A stretch of DNA of 13,317 nucleotides from Gammaproteobacteria bacterium (lineage in GTDB: Bacteria > Pseudomonadota > Gammaproteobacteria > Cardiobacteriales > Wohlfahrtiimonadaceae): the NCBI GenBank assembly GCA_003864535.1, contig BHEQ01000031.1, positions 1 through 13,317 of the forward strand, in the 5' to 3' direction. The notes under the pieces were generated by a model. The model did no database searches. It was not told where the DNA came from and was given only the letters and a program-made list of their open reading frames with translations. The first letter of the stretch is position 1; the number at the start of each line of letters is the position of its first letter. This document shows positions 1 to 6,826 of this stretch, piece by piece. Position numbers and translations under genes: made by a program.

Positions 1-785
1 CCATATAAAGGCACGCCGCGCATGTCTGGGATAACAAAAACATTGCGAATTTGTGCTTTAGCTAAGAGGCGTAACCAGTGGTCACGCAGCTCTGCTTCAT
101 GGTGTTCTAGCGCTATAACAACTTGGAAGTTATTTTTATCGTGCCAATTTAGAATTAAATCGCCACTGCTAATAAGCGCGGTGCTATTTTTAAGCAAATT
201 ATTAGTGATAAAAAAATTATTGTGCAAAGGGTTTGCGGCAACATCTAAAAAGCCATTTATTTTAAAGCCTAAGAGCGGCTCGGATGTAATTGCCGTATAC
301 GCATCAAAAGCATTAGTACCTGCCCCAATAATGAAAGTGTCGCGATTCCACATGTTTCTTGATTTTAAAAGTCTTTTTGCAAAAGATCTAAATAGAGGCA
401 TTAAGATAAGAGCCGCAGACCATGTAAATAGCCAGATATAGCGCGATGTTTCGACTCGAGTAAGTGCTAAAAAAGCAAGTTCGAGCAAGGACAAAAAAGC
501 AACCGTGCGTAAAATCTCATAAAGCTCATTCCAATAGGCTTTACGATAGCTATAATGGCGAAGTTGTAACCAAAACCACATAACCGCACCCAAGCCTAAA
601 ATAAAATGGATACTAAAGCGTGCACCAAATTGATCTATGGGGATGTAATCAAAAACAGGCCCTACAAATAATTTAACCGCGAGTATCGCCGTCAAAAAAG
701 ATATGAAAATTGAAATAAAGTCGGCACTTGCAATAATTACTTTTTGCAATAAAGGCGTATATTTCTTGATAGCTTGATTTGGCAT
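1..785 (-). CDS. wbaP: WbaP-like undecaprenyl-phosphate sugar phosphotransferase, N-terminal part (partial, runs off left edge)
   Basis: The minus strand is open from an ATG at 785-783 to the window edge, giving 261 codons with no stop. Hydrophobic stretches at about residues 14-40, 57-75, 92-108 and 116-133 predict four membrane helices. A cytoplasmic Rossmann-like domain follows, with an IIGAGTNAFDAY motif (152-163). The visible part ends in NVFVIPDMRGVPLY (248-261), typical of the segment before the catalytic sugar-transferase domain in WbaP/RfbP-type enzymes. The family moves a sugar 1-phosphate, usually galactose or glucose, from the UDP-sugar to undecaprenyl phosphate, starting O-antigen, capsule or exopolysaccharide synthesis. 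The catalytic domain lies outside the window, so the sugar cannot be judged, and WcaJ-like glucose transferases remain possible. A TGA in frame six bases upstream makes ATG 785 the first possible start. The ribosome site is weak. A MITE-like element begins 34 bp upstream. Confidence 0.8.
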   Translation of the reverse strand, partial: MPNQAIKKYTPLLQKVIIASADFISIFISFLTAILAVKLFVGPVFDYIPIDQFGARFSIHFILGLGAVMWFWLQLRHYSYRKAYWNELYEILRTVAFLSLLELAFLALTRVETSRYIWLFTWSAALILMPLFRSFAKRLLKSRNMWNRDTFIIGAGTNAFDAYTAITSEPLLGFKINGFLDVAANPLHNNFFITNNLLKNSTALISSGDLILNWHDKNNFQVVIALEHHEAELRDHWLRLLAKAQIRNVFVIPDMRGVPLY

Positions 786-819
786 AGAAGATCATGAGCC
801 TTGTATAATATTAGGATAA

Positions 820-941
820 GGGCACATCTATTAATTGCTTTTTCTGCGTTACGCGATATTATTAAAATGCTCATTTACCTAAGTAAACTGAGTTTTTAAT
901 AAAATCGCAAGCCTTGAAAAATCTAATTAATATAAGTCCCC
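820..941. repeat. MITE-like palindromic element, copy A (122 bp)
   Basis: The element runs from GGGCACATCTAT to the near-complementary ATATAAGTCCCC. Imperfect inverted arms of nearly 60 bases meet around a TTTACC-TAAGTAAA centre. The 4-bp sequence ATAA flanks both sides (816-819 and 942-945), as expected for a target-site duplication. It has the same length as copy B (4326-4447) and differs from it at about 11 positions. It contains no coding sequence. It lies between the divergent wbaP-like and lemA genes, close upstream of the wbaP-like start, so its outward end may form part of that promoter region. Confidence 0.85.
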
Positions 942-945
942 ATAA

Positions 946-1172
946 GGGTAATTAAAGTTCTATTTTAGCCTAAATTTAATCTAAATTTTCATGATTATTA
1001 TAATTATTCCAAGCATAATAATCCGTTGCTATTTTTGATTAATCTTGTGGGGTAATATTTATCTCTAAGATTCTAGAAATATCTCTTAAAGAAATAAAAA
1101 AACAAAGCTATAAAGCCTGATAAATGTAGCTAACTAATTATCAATTTTATATATAGATTCTTATTTATACGT
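946..1172. other. AT-rich gap, no gene; one AT-rich hairpin
   Basis: This is the rest of the 428-base divergent gap between the wbaP-like gene and lemA, after MITE copy A. It has no credible open reading frame and every frame is broken by stops. The only structure seen is a perfect 9-bp inverted repeat, GATTATTAT (993-1001) with ATAATAATC (1015-1023). Its composition is so AT-rich that it may be chance. Confidence 0.5.
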
Positions 1173-1178
1173 TATAAT
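1173..1178 (+). promoter_or_regulatory. Candidate -10 element of the lemA promoter
   Basis: A perfect TATAAT lies 36 bp before the lemA start codon. The expected -35 region, around 1150-1155, is AT-rich but does not match TTGACA well. In such AT-rich DNA a chance match is possible. Confidence 0.4.
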
Positions 1179-1213
1179 TAGCTCTTTTTCGAGTTTATGT
1201 TGGAGTAATTATT

Positions 1214-1813
1214 ATGTCTTATACCCCTTATCTTATTTTTATAGTTTTATTGGTTGTTGCTGGAATATTTGTTGTAACTATTTATAATCGTTTAGTTGCA
1301 GGACGCAATGCTTACAAGAATTCATTCGCCCAAATTGACGTGCAACTAACGCGCCGTTATGACCTTATTCCAAATCTTGTTGAAGTTGCTAAGAAATATT
1401 TAAGCCATGAACGTGAAACCCTAGAAGCGGTAATTATGGCACGTAACCAAGCTGCTGGCGGTTTAAAAGCGGCGATGGATGGCATGAATAGCGGTGACAT
1501 GAGTGCTCTTGCCGCTCTTGGACAAAGTGAAGGCGCACTAAGTGGGATGTTATCTCGCTTAATGGTAACAGTTGAAGCCTATCCTGAGCTAAAAGCCGAT
1601 GCCAATATGCGTCAACTTAGCGAAGAGATCGCAAGTACTGAAAATAGAGTTGGCTTTGCGCGTCAGGCTTTTAATGACGAGGTTATGTTTTATAATAATA
1701 ACCGTGAGATGTTCCCAAATAATCTTATTGCTGGTATTTTCAGCTTTACAGAAGCTAAATTGCTTGAAATTCAAGATGTAAGTATGCGTGACAGTGTTAA
1801 GATTTCTATTTAA
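1214..1813 (+). CDS. lemA: LemA family membrane-anchored protein
   Basis: The 199-residue protein has the layout of the LemA family (about 185-200 residues). One N-terminal membrane helix (residues 6-24) is followed by the family signature, with YNRLVAGRNAYKNSFAQIDV (24-43), RRYDLIPNLVEVAKKYLSHE (47-66) and the C-terminal RQAFNDEVMFYNNNREMFP (150-168). The family forms a long helical bundle anchored in the inner membrane. Its biochemical role is not settled, though members often sit beside M48 peptidase (HtpX-like) or TPM-domain genes. Neither partner is present here: priA follows after 221 bp, so this is an orphan lemA. GGAG at 1202-1205 is a good ribosome site eight bases before the ATG. 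A TATAAT box lies upstream and a strong terminator follows at 1874-1905, so it is probably transcribed alone. Confidence 0.95.
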   Translation: MSYTPYLIFIVLLVVAGIFVVTIYNRLVAGRNAYKNSFAQIDVQLTRRYDLIPNLVEVAKKYLSHERETLEAVIMARNQAAGGLKAAMDGMNSGDMSALAALGQSEGALSGMLSRLMVTVEAYPELKADANMRQLSEEIASTENRVGFARQAFNDEVMFYNNNREMFPNNLIAGIFSFTEAKLLEIQDVSMRDSVKISI

Positions 1814-1873
1814 TTAGCGTAATTTACTTTATATTGTTTTTTGTAAATTATTTATCATTAATTATTTATCACT

Positions 1874-1905
1874 AAAGGAGATAGTCTAAATGATATCTCC
1901 TTTTT
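1874..1905 (+). terminator. Rho-independent terminator after lemA
   Basis: AAAGGAGATA (1874-1883) pairs perfectly with TATCTCCTTT (1894-1903) around a 10-base loop. The T-run at 1901-1905 overlaps the end of the stem. It lies 60 bp after the lemA stop. Confidence 0.85.
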
Positions 1906-1917
1906 CATTGAATTGAA

Positions 1918-1975
1918 TCCCCCCTAAATCCCCTTCGCAGTGGCTTTTACAGCTCCTCCTCTGTGACGGTGAGGT
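1918..1975. repeat. C-rich intergenic repeat-like stretch
   Basis: A C-rich stretch with CCCCCCTAAATCCCCTTCGC and CTCCTCCTCTGTGACGGTGAGG stands out from the surrounding AT-rich DNA. Related CCCCTTCGC text appears, in inverted form, in the GC-rich hairpin at 10847-10881, and a similar CCCTCTC motif at 5303-5325. It looks like a decayed copy of a dispersed intergenic repeat. No function is evident. Confidence 0.4.
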
Positions 1976-2024
1976 TGAGATGGATGGCTTCTTTAATTGC
2001 TGAGTAGTTACAATTTCATTAATT

Positions 2025-2028
2025 AGGA
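2025..2028 (+). promoter_or_regulatory. Ribosome binding site supporting a TTG start for priA
   Basis: AGGA lies six bases before the TTG codon at 2035. A TAA stop in the same frame at 2020-2022 leaves room for only four codons before it, none of them a start. The TTG is therefore the only plausible start that keeps the conserved N-terminus. Confidence 0.7.
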
Positions 2029-2034
2029 TTTTCT

Positions 2035-4317
2035 TTGCTTATTCTTAGATTTGCGGTATTCACCCCATTAAAGCGATCTTTTGATTACTTAGCCCCAAAT
2101 CTAAGTACGCAAGAGAATTTGAGCTTAAAAATTGGCACACGCTTTCTCTTACCTTTTGGGCATCAAAAATGTATCGGTGTTTTATTATCGATAGCAACAA
2201 GTACGCAGATTAATATAAAAAAGCTTAAAACACCGCTTGCTTGTTTGGATGAACTTCCTATTTTAAACGCCAATTTATTAAAACTTGCAAACTGGATGAG
2301 TAGCTATTATCACGCTCCAATTGGTTATGTTTTATGGCTTATGCTGCCGCCGCCGTTACGCATTTTTTCAGCCTCATCAACTAAAAATTCTATACCACAA
2401 ACACGATCATATAAGATTAGCGCACTTGGGCGCGAGATGCTGCCACAGATAGCGGCAAATGCTAAAAATAGGCTTGCTTTTGCACAGCTTTTCAAAAAAG
2501 ATCAAAACCCAGAGTCTTTTGTGGATAAAGAATTTGAGAAAGAAACATTTGAGAAAGAACTTTTTAATAAAGAGCTCTTTGAGCATGAATTATCTGCACT
2601 TAGTTTTAAGGTTAGACCTCAATTAAAATATTTTTTAGAGCAAAATTGGATCACTACGCAAACTCAAAACCCAACGGTCTTGCCTAAATATTATTACGCT
2701 CTAAAACCTAATCCTCTTTTAACAAATGCGCAGCAAGATGTGGTTAATGCTGTGATTAATCAAGCAGATGAATTTAAGGTTAGCCTGCTTGAAGGCGTTA
2801 CGGGATCGGGCAAAACAGAAGTGTATCTTGAGCTTGCCAAGCATTTTTTAAACAAAGGGCAGCAGGTTTTAATTTTAGTACCTGAAATTGGCTTAACCCC
2901 CCAGTTTTTAGCGCGGATTCAAAATCAATTGCAGATTAATGTTTTAGGCATTCATTCTCAATTATCCAATCTAGCACGATTTGAAGCTTGGCTAAAAGCT
3001 ACTTTAAATCAAATCCATTTAGTTATTGGAACACGCACCGCTTTATTTACGCCCATGCCTAATTTAGGCATGATTATAATTGATGAAGAACACGATGCCT
3101 CGTATCGATCTCGCGATGGCGTGCGCTATAGTGCGCGAGATGCCGCTATTGTTTACGCTAAACATTTAAATATCCCTATTTTATTAGGCTCGGCAACGCC
3201 TGCGCTTGATTCTTTGCAAAACAGCTTAAATGGGCGTTATCAAGCTTTATTTTTAAAGCAGCGCGTTCTTGGAACTATGCCAAAATGGCAGATTATTGAT
3301 TGCATTTTGCATCCTCAAGTTAATGGTCTTACTGAGGTTTTAATCGAAGCGATTAAGGCGCGGTTAGATAAAAATGAACAAGTGATTTTATTTTTAAATC
3401 GACGTGGTTTTGCACCTGTTTTATTTTGCCAAAACTGTAAATGGATGGCAGATTGCCCCGCGTGTGATGCTCATTTAACTTTGCATTATAATAGACTTAG
3501 CTGTCATCATTGTGCGTATAGTGCGCCTAAGCCAGAATTTTGCCCTAATTGTCAAAAAGATAGCCTAATTGCTTTAGGATACGGTACGCAAAGAATAGAA
3601 AATGCTTTACAAGATATTTTCCCTGATGAGAAAATCGTGCGCATTGATCGCGATACCATTAGTAAGAAACAAGATTTAGAAAATGCTTTAGATTTAATTA
3701 ATAGCTTGCAAACTAGAATTATCCTCGGGACGCAAATGATAGCCAAAGGGCATGATTTTGCGGAGGTTACGCTAGTTGCGGTAATTGATACGGATAATTT
3801 ATTGTTTTCTCATGATTTTAGAGGAGAGGAGCAATTAGCTCAGCTCTTAACCCAAGTTTCAGGACGGGGAGGGCGGGCCCAAAAACCTGCGCAAGTTTTG
3901 ATCCAGACGTATCATCCTGAACATGCTATTTTTCAAGATTTACCCAAAATTGGCTATCATGAATATGCGCTAAGCTTGCTTGAAAAGAGGGCACTGTTTA
4001 AGTTGCCCCCATTTAGCTATCAGGCGCAGATTTTCGCAGATTCTAAAGTGCTTGAACGCGCTAATAAATTTCTCCAAAATGGATTAGATGAGTTTGAACA
4101 ACAGTATGATAAGTTAGCCGCGCTCCTTAAAATATCGCCGCCGCTATCATGCTATATGTCAAGGCGCAAAGGCTATTTTCGGGCTTATATTTTAGTTCAA
4201 TCCCACGATAGGAATATCCTCAATATAAGCTTAGCAAATTTAGACCAAATCCTCGGATCTCTTAAAAAACAAGACTTGCGCTTTCATATCGAGGTTGATC
4301 CACCTGAGAGTGCTTAA
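2035..4317 (+). CDS. priA: Primosomal protein N' (replication restart helicase PriA)
   Basis: PriA is a superfamily 2 3'-5' DNA helicase that recognises stalled forks and reloads the replicative helicase. The 760-residue protein is slightly longer than E. coli PriA (732). The N-terminal DNA-binding domain covers about residues 1-108, a winged-helix region about 120-215, and the helicase core follows. It has Walker A GVTGSGKT (254-261), DEEH (350-353) and GSATP (385-389). Eight zinc-binding cysteines lie at 465, 468, 474, 477, 490, 493, 503 and 506, and GTQMIAKGHDF at 565-575. All key motifs are intact. Translation starts at TTG, fixed by an in-frame stop just upstream and AGGA at 2025-2028. 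An odd feature is a five-copy pentapeptide repeat (residues 162-186) that appears to expand the winged-helix region. A MITE-like element starts 8 bp after the stop codon. Confidence 0.97.
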   Translation: MLILRFAVFTPLKRSFDYLAPNLSTQENLSLKIGTRFLLPFGHQKCIGVLLSIATSTQINIKKLKTPLACLDELPILNANLLKLANWMSSYYHAPIGYVLWLMLPPPLRIFSASSTKNSIPQTRSYKISALGREMLPQIAANAKNRLAFAQLFKKDQNPESFVDKEFEKETFEKELFNKELFEHELSALSFKVRPQLKYFLEQNWITTQTQNPTVLPKYYYALKPNPLLTNAQQDVVNAVINQADEFKVSLLEGVTGSGKTEVYLELAKHFLNKGQQVLILVPEIGLTPQFLARIQNQLQINVLGIHSQLSNLARFEAWLKATLNQIHLVIGTRTALFTPMPNLGMIIIDEEHDASYRSRDGVRYSARDAAIVYAKHLNIPILLGSATPALDSLQNSLNGRYQALFLKQRVLGTMPKWQIIDCILHPQVNGLTEVLIEAIKARLDKNEQVILFLNRRGFAPVLFCQNCKWMADCPACDAHLTLHYNRLSCHHCAYSAPKPEFCPNCQKDSLIALGYGTQRIENALQDIFPDEKIVRIDRDTISKKQDLENALDLINSLQTRIILGTQMIAKGHDFAEVTLVAVIDTDNLLFSHDFRGEEQLAQLLTQVSGRGGRAQKPAQVLIQTYHPEHAIFQDLPKIGYHEYALSLLEKRALFKLPPFSYQAQIFADSKVLERANKFLQNGLDEFEQQYDKLAALLKISPPLSCYMSRRKGYFRAYILVQSHDRNILNISLANLDQILGSLKKQDLRFHIEVDPPESA
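2518..2592 (+). repeat. In-frame 15-bp tandem repeat inside priA (five units)
   Basis: Five diverged 15-base units encode FVDKE, FEKET, FEKEL, FNKEL and FEHEL (PriA residues 162-186). The reading frame is kept. The stretch is highly charged and probably helical. It lies in the poorly conserved winged-helix/linker region ahead of the helicase core, and no catalytic motif is disturbed. Confidence 0.75.
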
Positions 4318-4325
4318 AAATTAAA

Positions 4326-4447
4326 GGGCACATCTATAAATTGTTTTTTCTGCGTTACGCGATATTATGAAAATGCTGATTTACCTCAGTAAACTGCGCT
4401 TTTAATAATATCGCAAGCCTTGCAAAATCTAATTTATAGAAGTCCCC
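4326..4447. repeat. MITE-like palindromic element, copy B (122 bp)
   Basis: It runs from GGGCACATCTATAAATT to AATTTATAGAAGTCCCC, with imperfect inverted arms meeting near TTTACCTCAGTAAA. TAAA flanks both sides (4322-4325 and 4448-4451), which fits a 4-bp target duplication. Arms of nearly 60 bases would fold into a long hairpin in RNA. It starts 8 bp after the priA stop and lies upstream of the PAP2 gene, so it may also end the priA transcript. Confidence 0.87.
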
Positions 4448-4484
4448 TAAAGTAATAAATTTTAAAAATACTTATTTTTTTGAT

Positions 4485-4490
4485 TATAAT
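4485..4490 (+). promoter_or_regulatory. Candidate -10 element for the PAP2 gene
   Basis: TATAAT stands 92 bp before the PAP2-family start codon, just beyond MITE copy B. No convincing -35 hexamer is seen at the right distance. In this AT-rich gap the match could be chance. Confidence 0.25.
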
Positions 4491-4582
4491 CACAACTTAT
4501 TATATTTTTTTTAAACTAAGCTTTTTTTAATTAAACAGTGTATTATATCGCTTCGTGAGCCAATTAACTAAAAGGTGTTTTT

Positions 4583-5173
4583 ATGAAACCATTTGATTAC
4601 GTTATCAATATAATTTTAAGCGGCATTTTAATTGTCGGCGTTTATCAATTTTACTTTTTCACCCAACGTAATCCTCTTGCTAAAGTCCGAGAATTTAACT
4701 TTTGGATTGATGAGAAAATTCCATTTTTACCAAGCTGGGCATGGCTGTATAGTTTTTTATACTATCCAGCTATTTTATATGTTAATTGGTTGGTGATTGA
4801 TGCACGCCACTTCTCACTAATGGCTTTTACCTACGTTATTTTATTACTCATGCAAATGATCTTTTTTATGCTATTTCCTGTGCGCACGCCAGCACACTGG
4901 CGCGAGATTAATACAGGACGAAGCTTATCTGAACGCTTTTTACGTTTTGTGCAAAAATTTGATGGAGCTTCCAATTGCTTTCCAAGTATGCACGTCTCAG
5001 TTGCGATGCTTTCCGCCTTGTTTGCATTTAGTGCATTAGGTCCTTTCGTGTTTTTATTCCCTCTGCTTATTGCACTTTCATGCGCATTTACCAAACAGCA
5101 TTATCTAATGGATTTGCCAGCAGGCGCATTCCTAGGCTGGATTGCTTATCAAGTTTATTTGTTTATTGTGTAG
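4583..5173 (+). CDS. PAP2-superfamily (inositolphosphorylceramide synthase-like) integral membrane phosphatase
   Basis: This 196-residue protein has about six hydrophobic helices (near residues 6-25, 53-73, 78-98, 137-150, 152-169 and 178-195). It carries the motifs of the AUR1/sphingomyelin-synthase-like branch of the PAP2 superfamily: CFPSMH (132-137) in place of the common PSGH, and TKQHYLMD (170-177), which supplies the catalytic His173 and Asp177. The superfamily removes or transfers phosphate-linked groups on lipids at the membrane. Substrates in bacteria include phosphatidate, undecaprenyl pyrophosphate and lipid A phosphates. The substrate here cannot be told. AAAGG at 4571-4575 is a good ribosome site seven bases before the ATG. 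The gene stands alone between two MITE-like elements, and the downstream one starts 11 bp after its stop codon. Confidence 0.85.
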   Translation: MKPFDYVINIILSGILIVGVYQFYFFTQRNPLAKVREFNFWIDEKIPFLPSWAWLYSFLYYPAILYVNWLVIDARHFSLMAFTYVILLLMQMIFFMLFPVRTPAHWREINTGRSLSERFLRFVQKFDGASNCFPSMHVSVAMLSALFAFSALGPFVFLFPLLIALSCAFTKQHYLMDLPAGAFLGWIAYQVYLFIV

Positions 5174-5184
5174 GATATATCCAC

Positions 5185-5277
5185 GAGCACATCTATTTGT
5201 GCCTTTCCAGCAGACACGATGTTATTTAGTGCTGATTTGCTAAGCAAAATTTTTATAACTCTAAAATATAGAAGCCC
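5185..5277. repeat. Diverged MITE-like element, copy E (93 bp)
   Basis: It begins GAGCACATCTATTTGTGCC and ends AAAATATAGAAGCCC. These resemble the ends of the 122-bp elements, but the interior has diverged and about two bases are missing near the right end. No 4-bp target duplication is visible. A 10-bp direct repeat, TGTAGGATAT, lies outside it at 5169-5178 (spanning the PAP2 stop codon) and 5279-5288. Confidence 0.55.
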
Positions 5278-5414
5278 TTGTAGGATATGACTAAATAACT
5301 CCCTCTCTTTTGGAGAGTGCAGAGGCTATACTTCTTTAATATTAATGTAATAATAATATAATCATACAAGTACATTAGATAAAGATTATTATTAAGATGC
5401 GAGCGCGTGTAGAG

Positions 5415-5438
5415 CATATTAAATATGACTTAAGTCAT
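5415..5438. promoter_or_regulatory. Two overlapping palindromes, candidate operator of the UPF0261 operon
   Basis: ATGACTTAAGTCAT (5425-5438) is a perfect 14-bp palindrome. It overlaps by three bases a second dyad, CATATT-A-AATATG (5415-5427). Both lie about 92-115 bp before the UPF0261 start codon and about 50-75 bp before a possible -10 element. The arrangement suits a dimeric regulator. Neither dyad matches the KdgR box, so the regulator is unknown. Confidence 0.45.
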
Positions 5439-5489
5439 TATTGTGAAAAACAACAAATTATCTAGTTAAAGTTATTTCACTGATTGTGC

Positions 5490-5495
5490 TATAAG
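5490..5495 (+). promoter_or_regulatory. Candidate -10 element for the UPF0261 operon
   Basis: TATAAG lies 34 bp before the start codon. TTAAAG at 5466-5471 is a weak -35 partner with an 18-base spacer. This is supported only by position and partial consensus. Confidence 0.3.
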
Positions 5496-5529
5496 AAACT
5501 CTCGTTGCTATATTCCAAAGGAGTTTGTT

Positions 5530-6771
5530 ATGAATACAAATAAATCCATATATATTGTCTCAACTTTCGATACAAAGGCTGATGAGACTGAGTTTATTAA
5601 AGACTTGATCTTAAAAACTGGACTCAAAGCAAAAACTGTTGATGTATCAACACAAACAAATAACATTAATATAAAGGGCATATCAAGCGCTGCGGATATT
5701 TCCAACCAAACTATTGCAAAATATCATCCTCAAGGTGAATTAGCGGTATTTTGTGGAGACCGAGGTATGGCAATTACGCAAATGAGCATTGCCTTTGAAT
5801 ATTACCTTAATTCTTTGGATGATATTGCTGCCATAATTGGTCTGGGTGGATCAGGTGGAACAGCGATTATCGCGCAAGGATTTCAATCTTTACCAATAGG
5901 CATGCCTAAATTAATAATATCAACCATGGCAAGCGGTGATATATCACCCTACATCGGTGCTAGTGATATTAATATGCTCTATTCCGTTACCGATATTGCA
6001 GGCATTAATCGTATTTCTAAAAAAATTCTCACTAATGCTGCGCATCAAATGGCTGGCGCAGTTTATTTTCAAAGTCCCATAATTACGCAGAATAAGCACG
6101 ATAAACTAGCAATTGGTTTAACTATGTTTGGCGTAACAACTCCGTGCATCACTCAAATAACACATAAGTTAAATGATCAGCTAGATTGTCTTGTTTTTCA
6201 TGCGACTGGTGCTGGTGGAAAGTCAATGGAAAAGCTTATTGATTCTCACGAACTTAGTGCAGTTCTTGACTTAACCACAACAGAGGTATGTGATTATCTT
6301 TTTGGAGGAATACTTGCGTGTAATGAAGATCGCTTTGGCGCATTAGCACGCACTCAAATTCCGTGTATTTTATCTTGCGGTGCTTTAGATATGATAAATT
6401 TTGGCGCAAGAAATAGTATTCCACAGCACTATAAAGAGCGTTTATTTTATGAGCATAATTCTCAAGTAACTTTAATGCGCACGAATACTCAAGAAAATAA
6501 AAAGCTTGGAGAATGGATCGGGCATAAGCTAAATCAATGTGAAGGGCAGCTTCGCTTTTTAATCCCTATGCATGGTTTTTCAGGGCTGGATTGTGCTGGG
6601 CAGGTTTTTGCTAATATTGAGGCCGATACTGCGTTTATAAATGCGCTAGAATCAGTAGTAAATCAAAATGATAAGCGTAAAATAATAAAAGTAAATCATC
6701 ACATAAATTCAGCTGAGTTTGTGGCAGCGGTTTTAGCTGAATTTAAAAAAATTACGCATCATTTGTTTTAA
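5530..6771 (+). CDS. UPF0261 / Tm-1-like ATP-binding protein
   Basis: This 413-residue protein matches the UPF0261 (Tm-1-like ATP-binding, COG5441) family over its whole length. Conserved blocks are the N-terminal IYIVSTFDTKADE (7-19), GLGGSGGTA (104-112), STMASGDISPYIGASDI (131-147), MFGVTTPC (199-206), HATGAGGKSME (224-234), DLTTTEV (247-253), GALDMINFGAR (284-294) and MHGFSGLD (347-354). In plants the same domain forms the N-terminal half of Tm-1, a tomato protein that blocks tobamovirus RNA replication and binds ATP. The bacterial role is not known. There is no signal peptide or membrane helix, so it should be cytoplasmic. A strong AAAGGAG (5517-5523) stands six bases before the ATG. The next gene, 55 bp downstream, encodes the partner TIM-barrel domain, so the two are very probably co-transcribed. 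The nearby kdu genes suggest, without proving, a role in sugar-acid metabolism. Confidence 0.92.
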   Translation: MNTNKSIYIVSTFDTKADETEFIKDLILKTGLKAKTVDVSTQTNNINIKGISSAADISNQTIAKYHPQGELAVFCGDRGMAITQMSIAFEYYLNSLDDIAAIIGLGGSGGTAIIAQGFQSLPIGMPKLIISTMASGDISPYIGASDINMLYSVTDIAGINRISKKILTNAAHQMAGAVYFQSPIITQNKHDKLAIGLTMFGVTTPCITQITHKLNDQLDCLVFHATGAGGKSMEKLIDSHELSAVLDLTTTEVCDYLFGGILACNEDRFGALARTQIPCILSCGALDMINFGARNSIPQHYKERLFYEHNSQVTLMRTNTQENKKLGEWIGHKLNQCEGQLRFLIPMHGFSGLDCAGQVFANIEADTAFINALESVVNQNDKRKIIKVNHHINSAEFVAAVLAEFKKITHHLF

Positions 6772-6826
6772 TATTTTAATATTTTATTTTAACTATTACA
6801 TCAATATAATAAAGGACTTATCTCTT

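Larger units (their letters stand above)
5289..5529. other. AT-rich regulatory gap before the UPF0261 gene
   Basis: This is the remainder of the 356-base gap after the PAP2 gene, with no credible gene. It holds a small GC-richer hairpin-like stretch (CCCTCTCTTTTGGAGAG, 5303-5319). An inverted TAATAATAAT (5348-5357) / ATTATTATTA (5385-5394) pair in simple sequence follows. It also holds overlapping dyads at 5415-5438 and a possible -10 element at 5490-5495, ahead of the ribosome site. Confidence 0.5.

Noticed and set aside
22..441. Open reading frame of 139 codons on the plus strand
   Set aside because: It lies entirely antisense to the wbaP-like gene, whose protein has clear family motifs. 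The plus-frame protein is Ser/Lys-rich, with no recognisable domain and no ribosome site.
1589..1781. Short frames on both strands inside lemA
   Set aside because: They overlap the conserved C-terminal half of LemA in other frames and have no ribosome site or known domain.
3552..5094. Minus-strand frames at 3552-3746 and 4831-5094
   Set aside because: They are antisense to conserved parts of priA and the PAP2 gene, with no supporting signals.
5442..5458. CRP-site-like TGTGA half-site upstream of the UPF0261 gene
   Set aside because: Only the left half matches. The expected TCACA half is not present at the right spacing.
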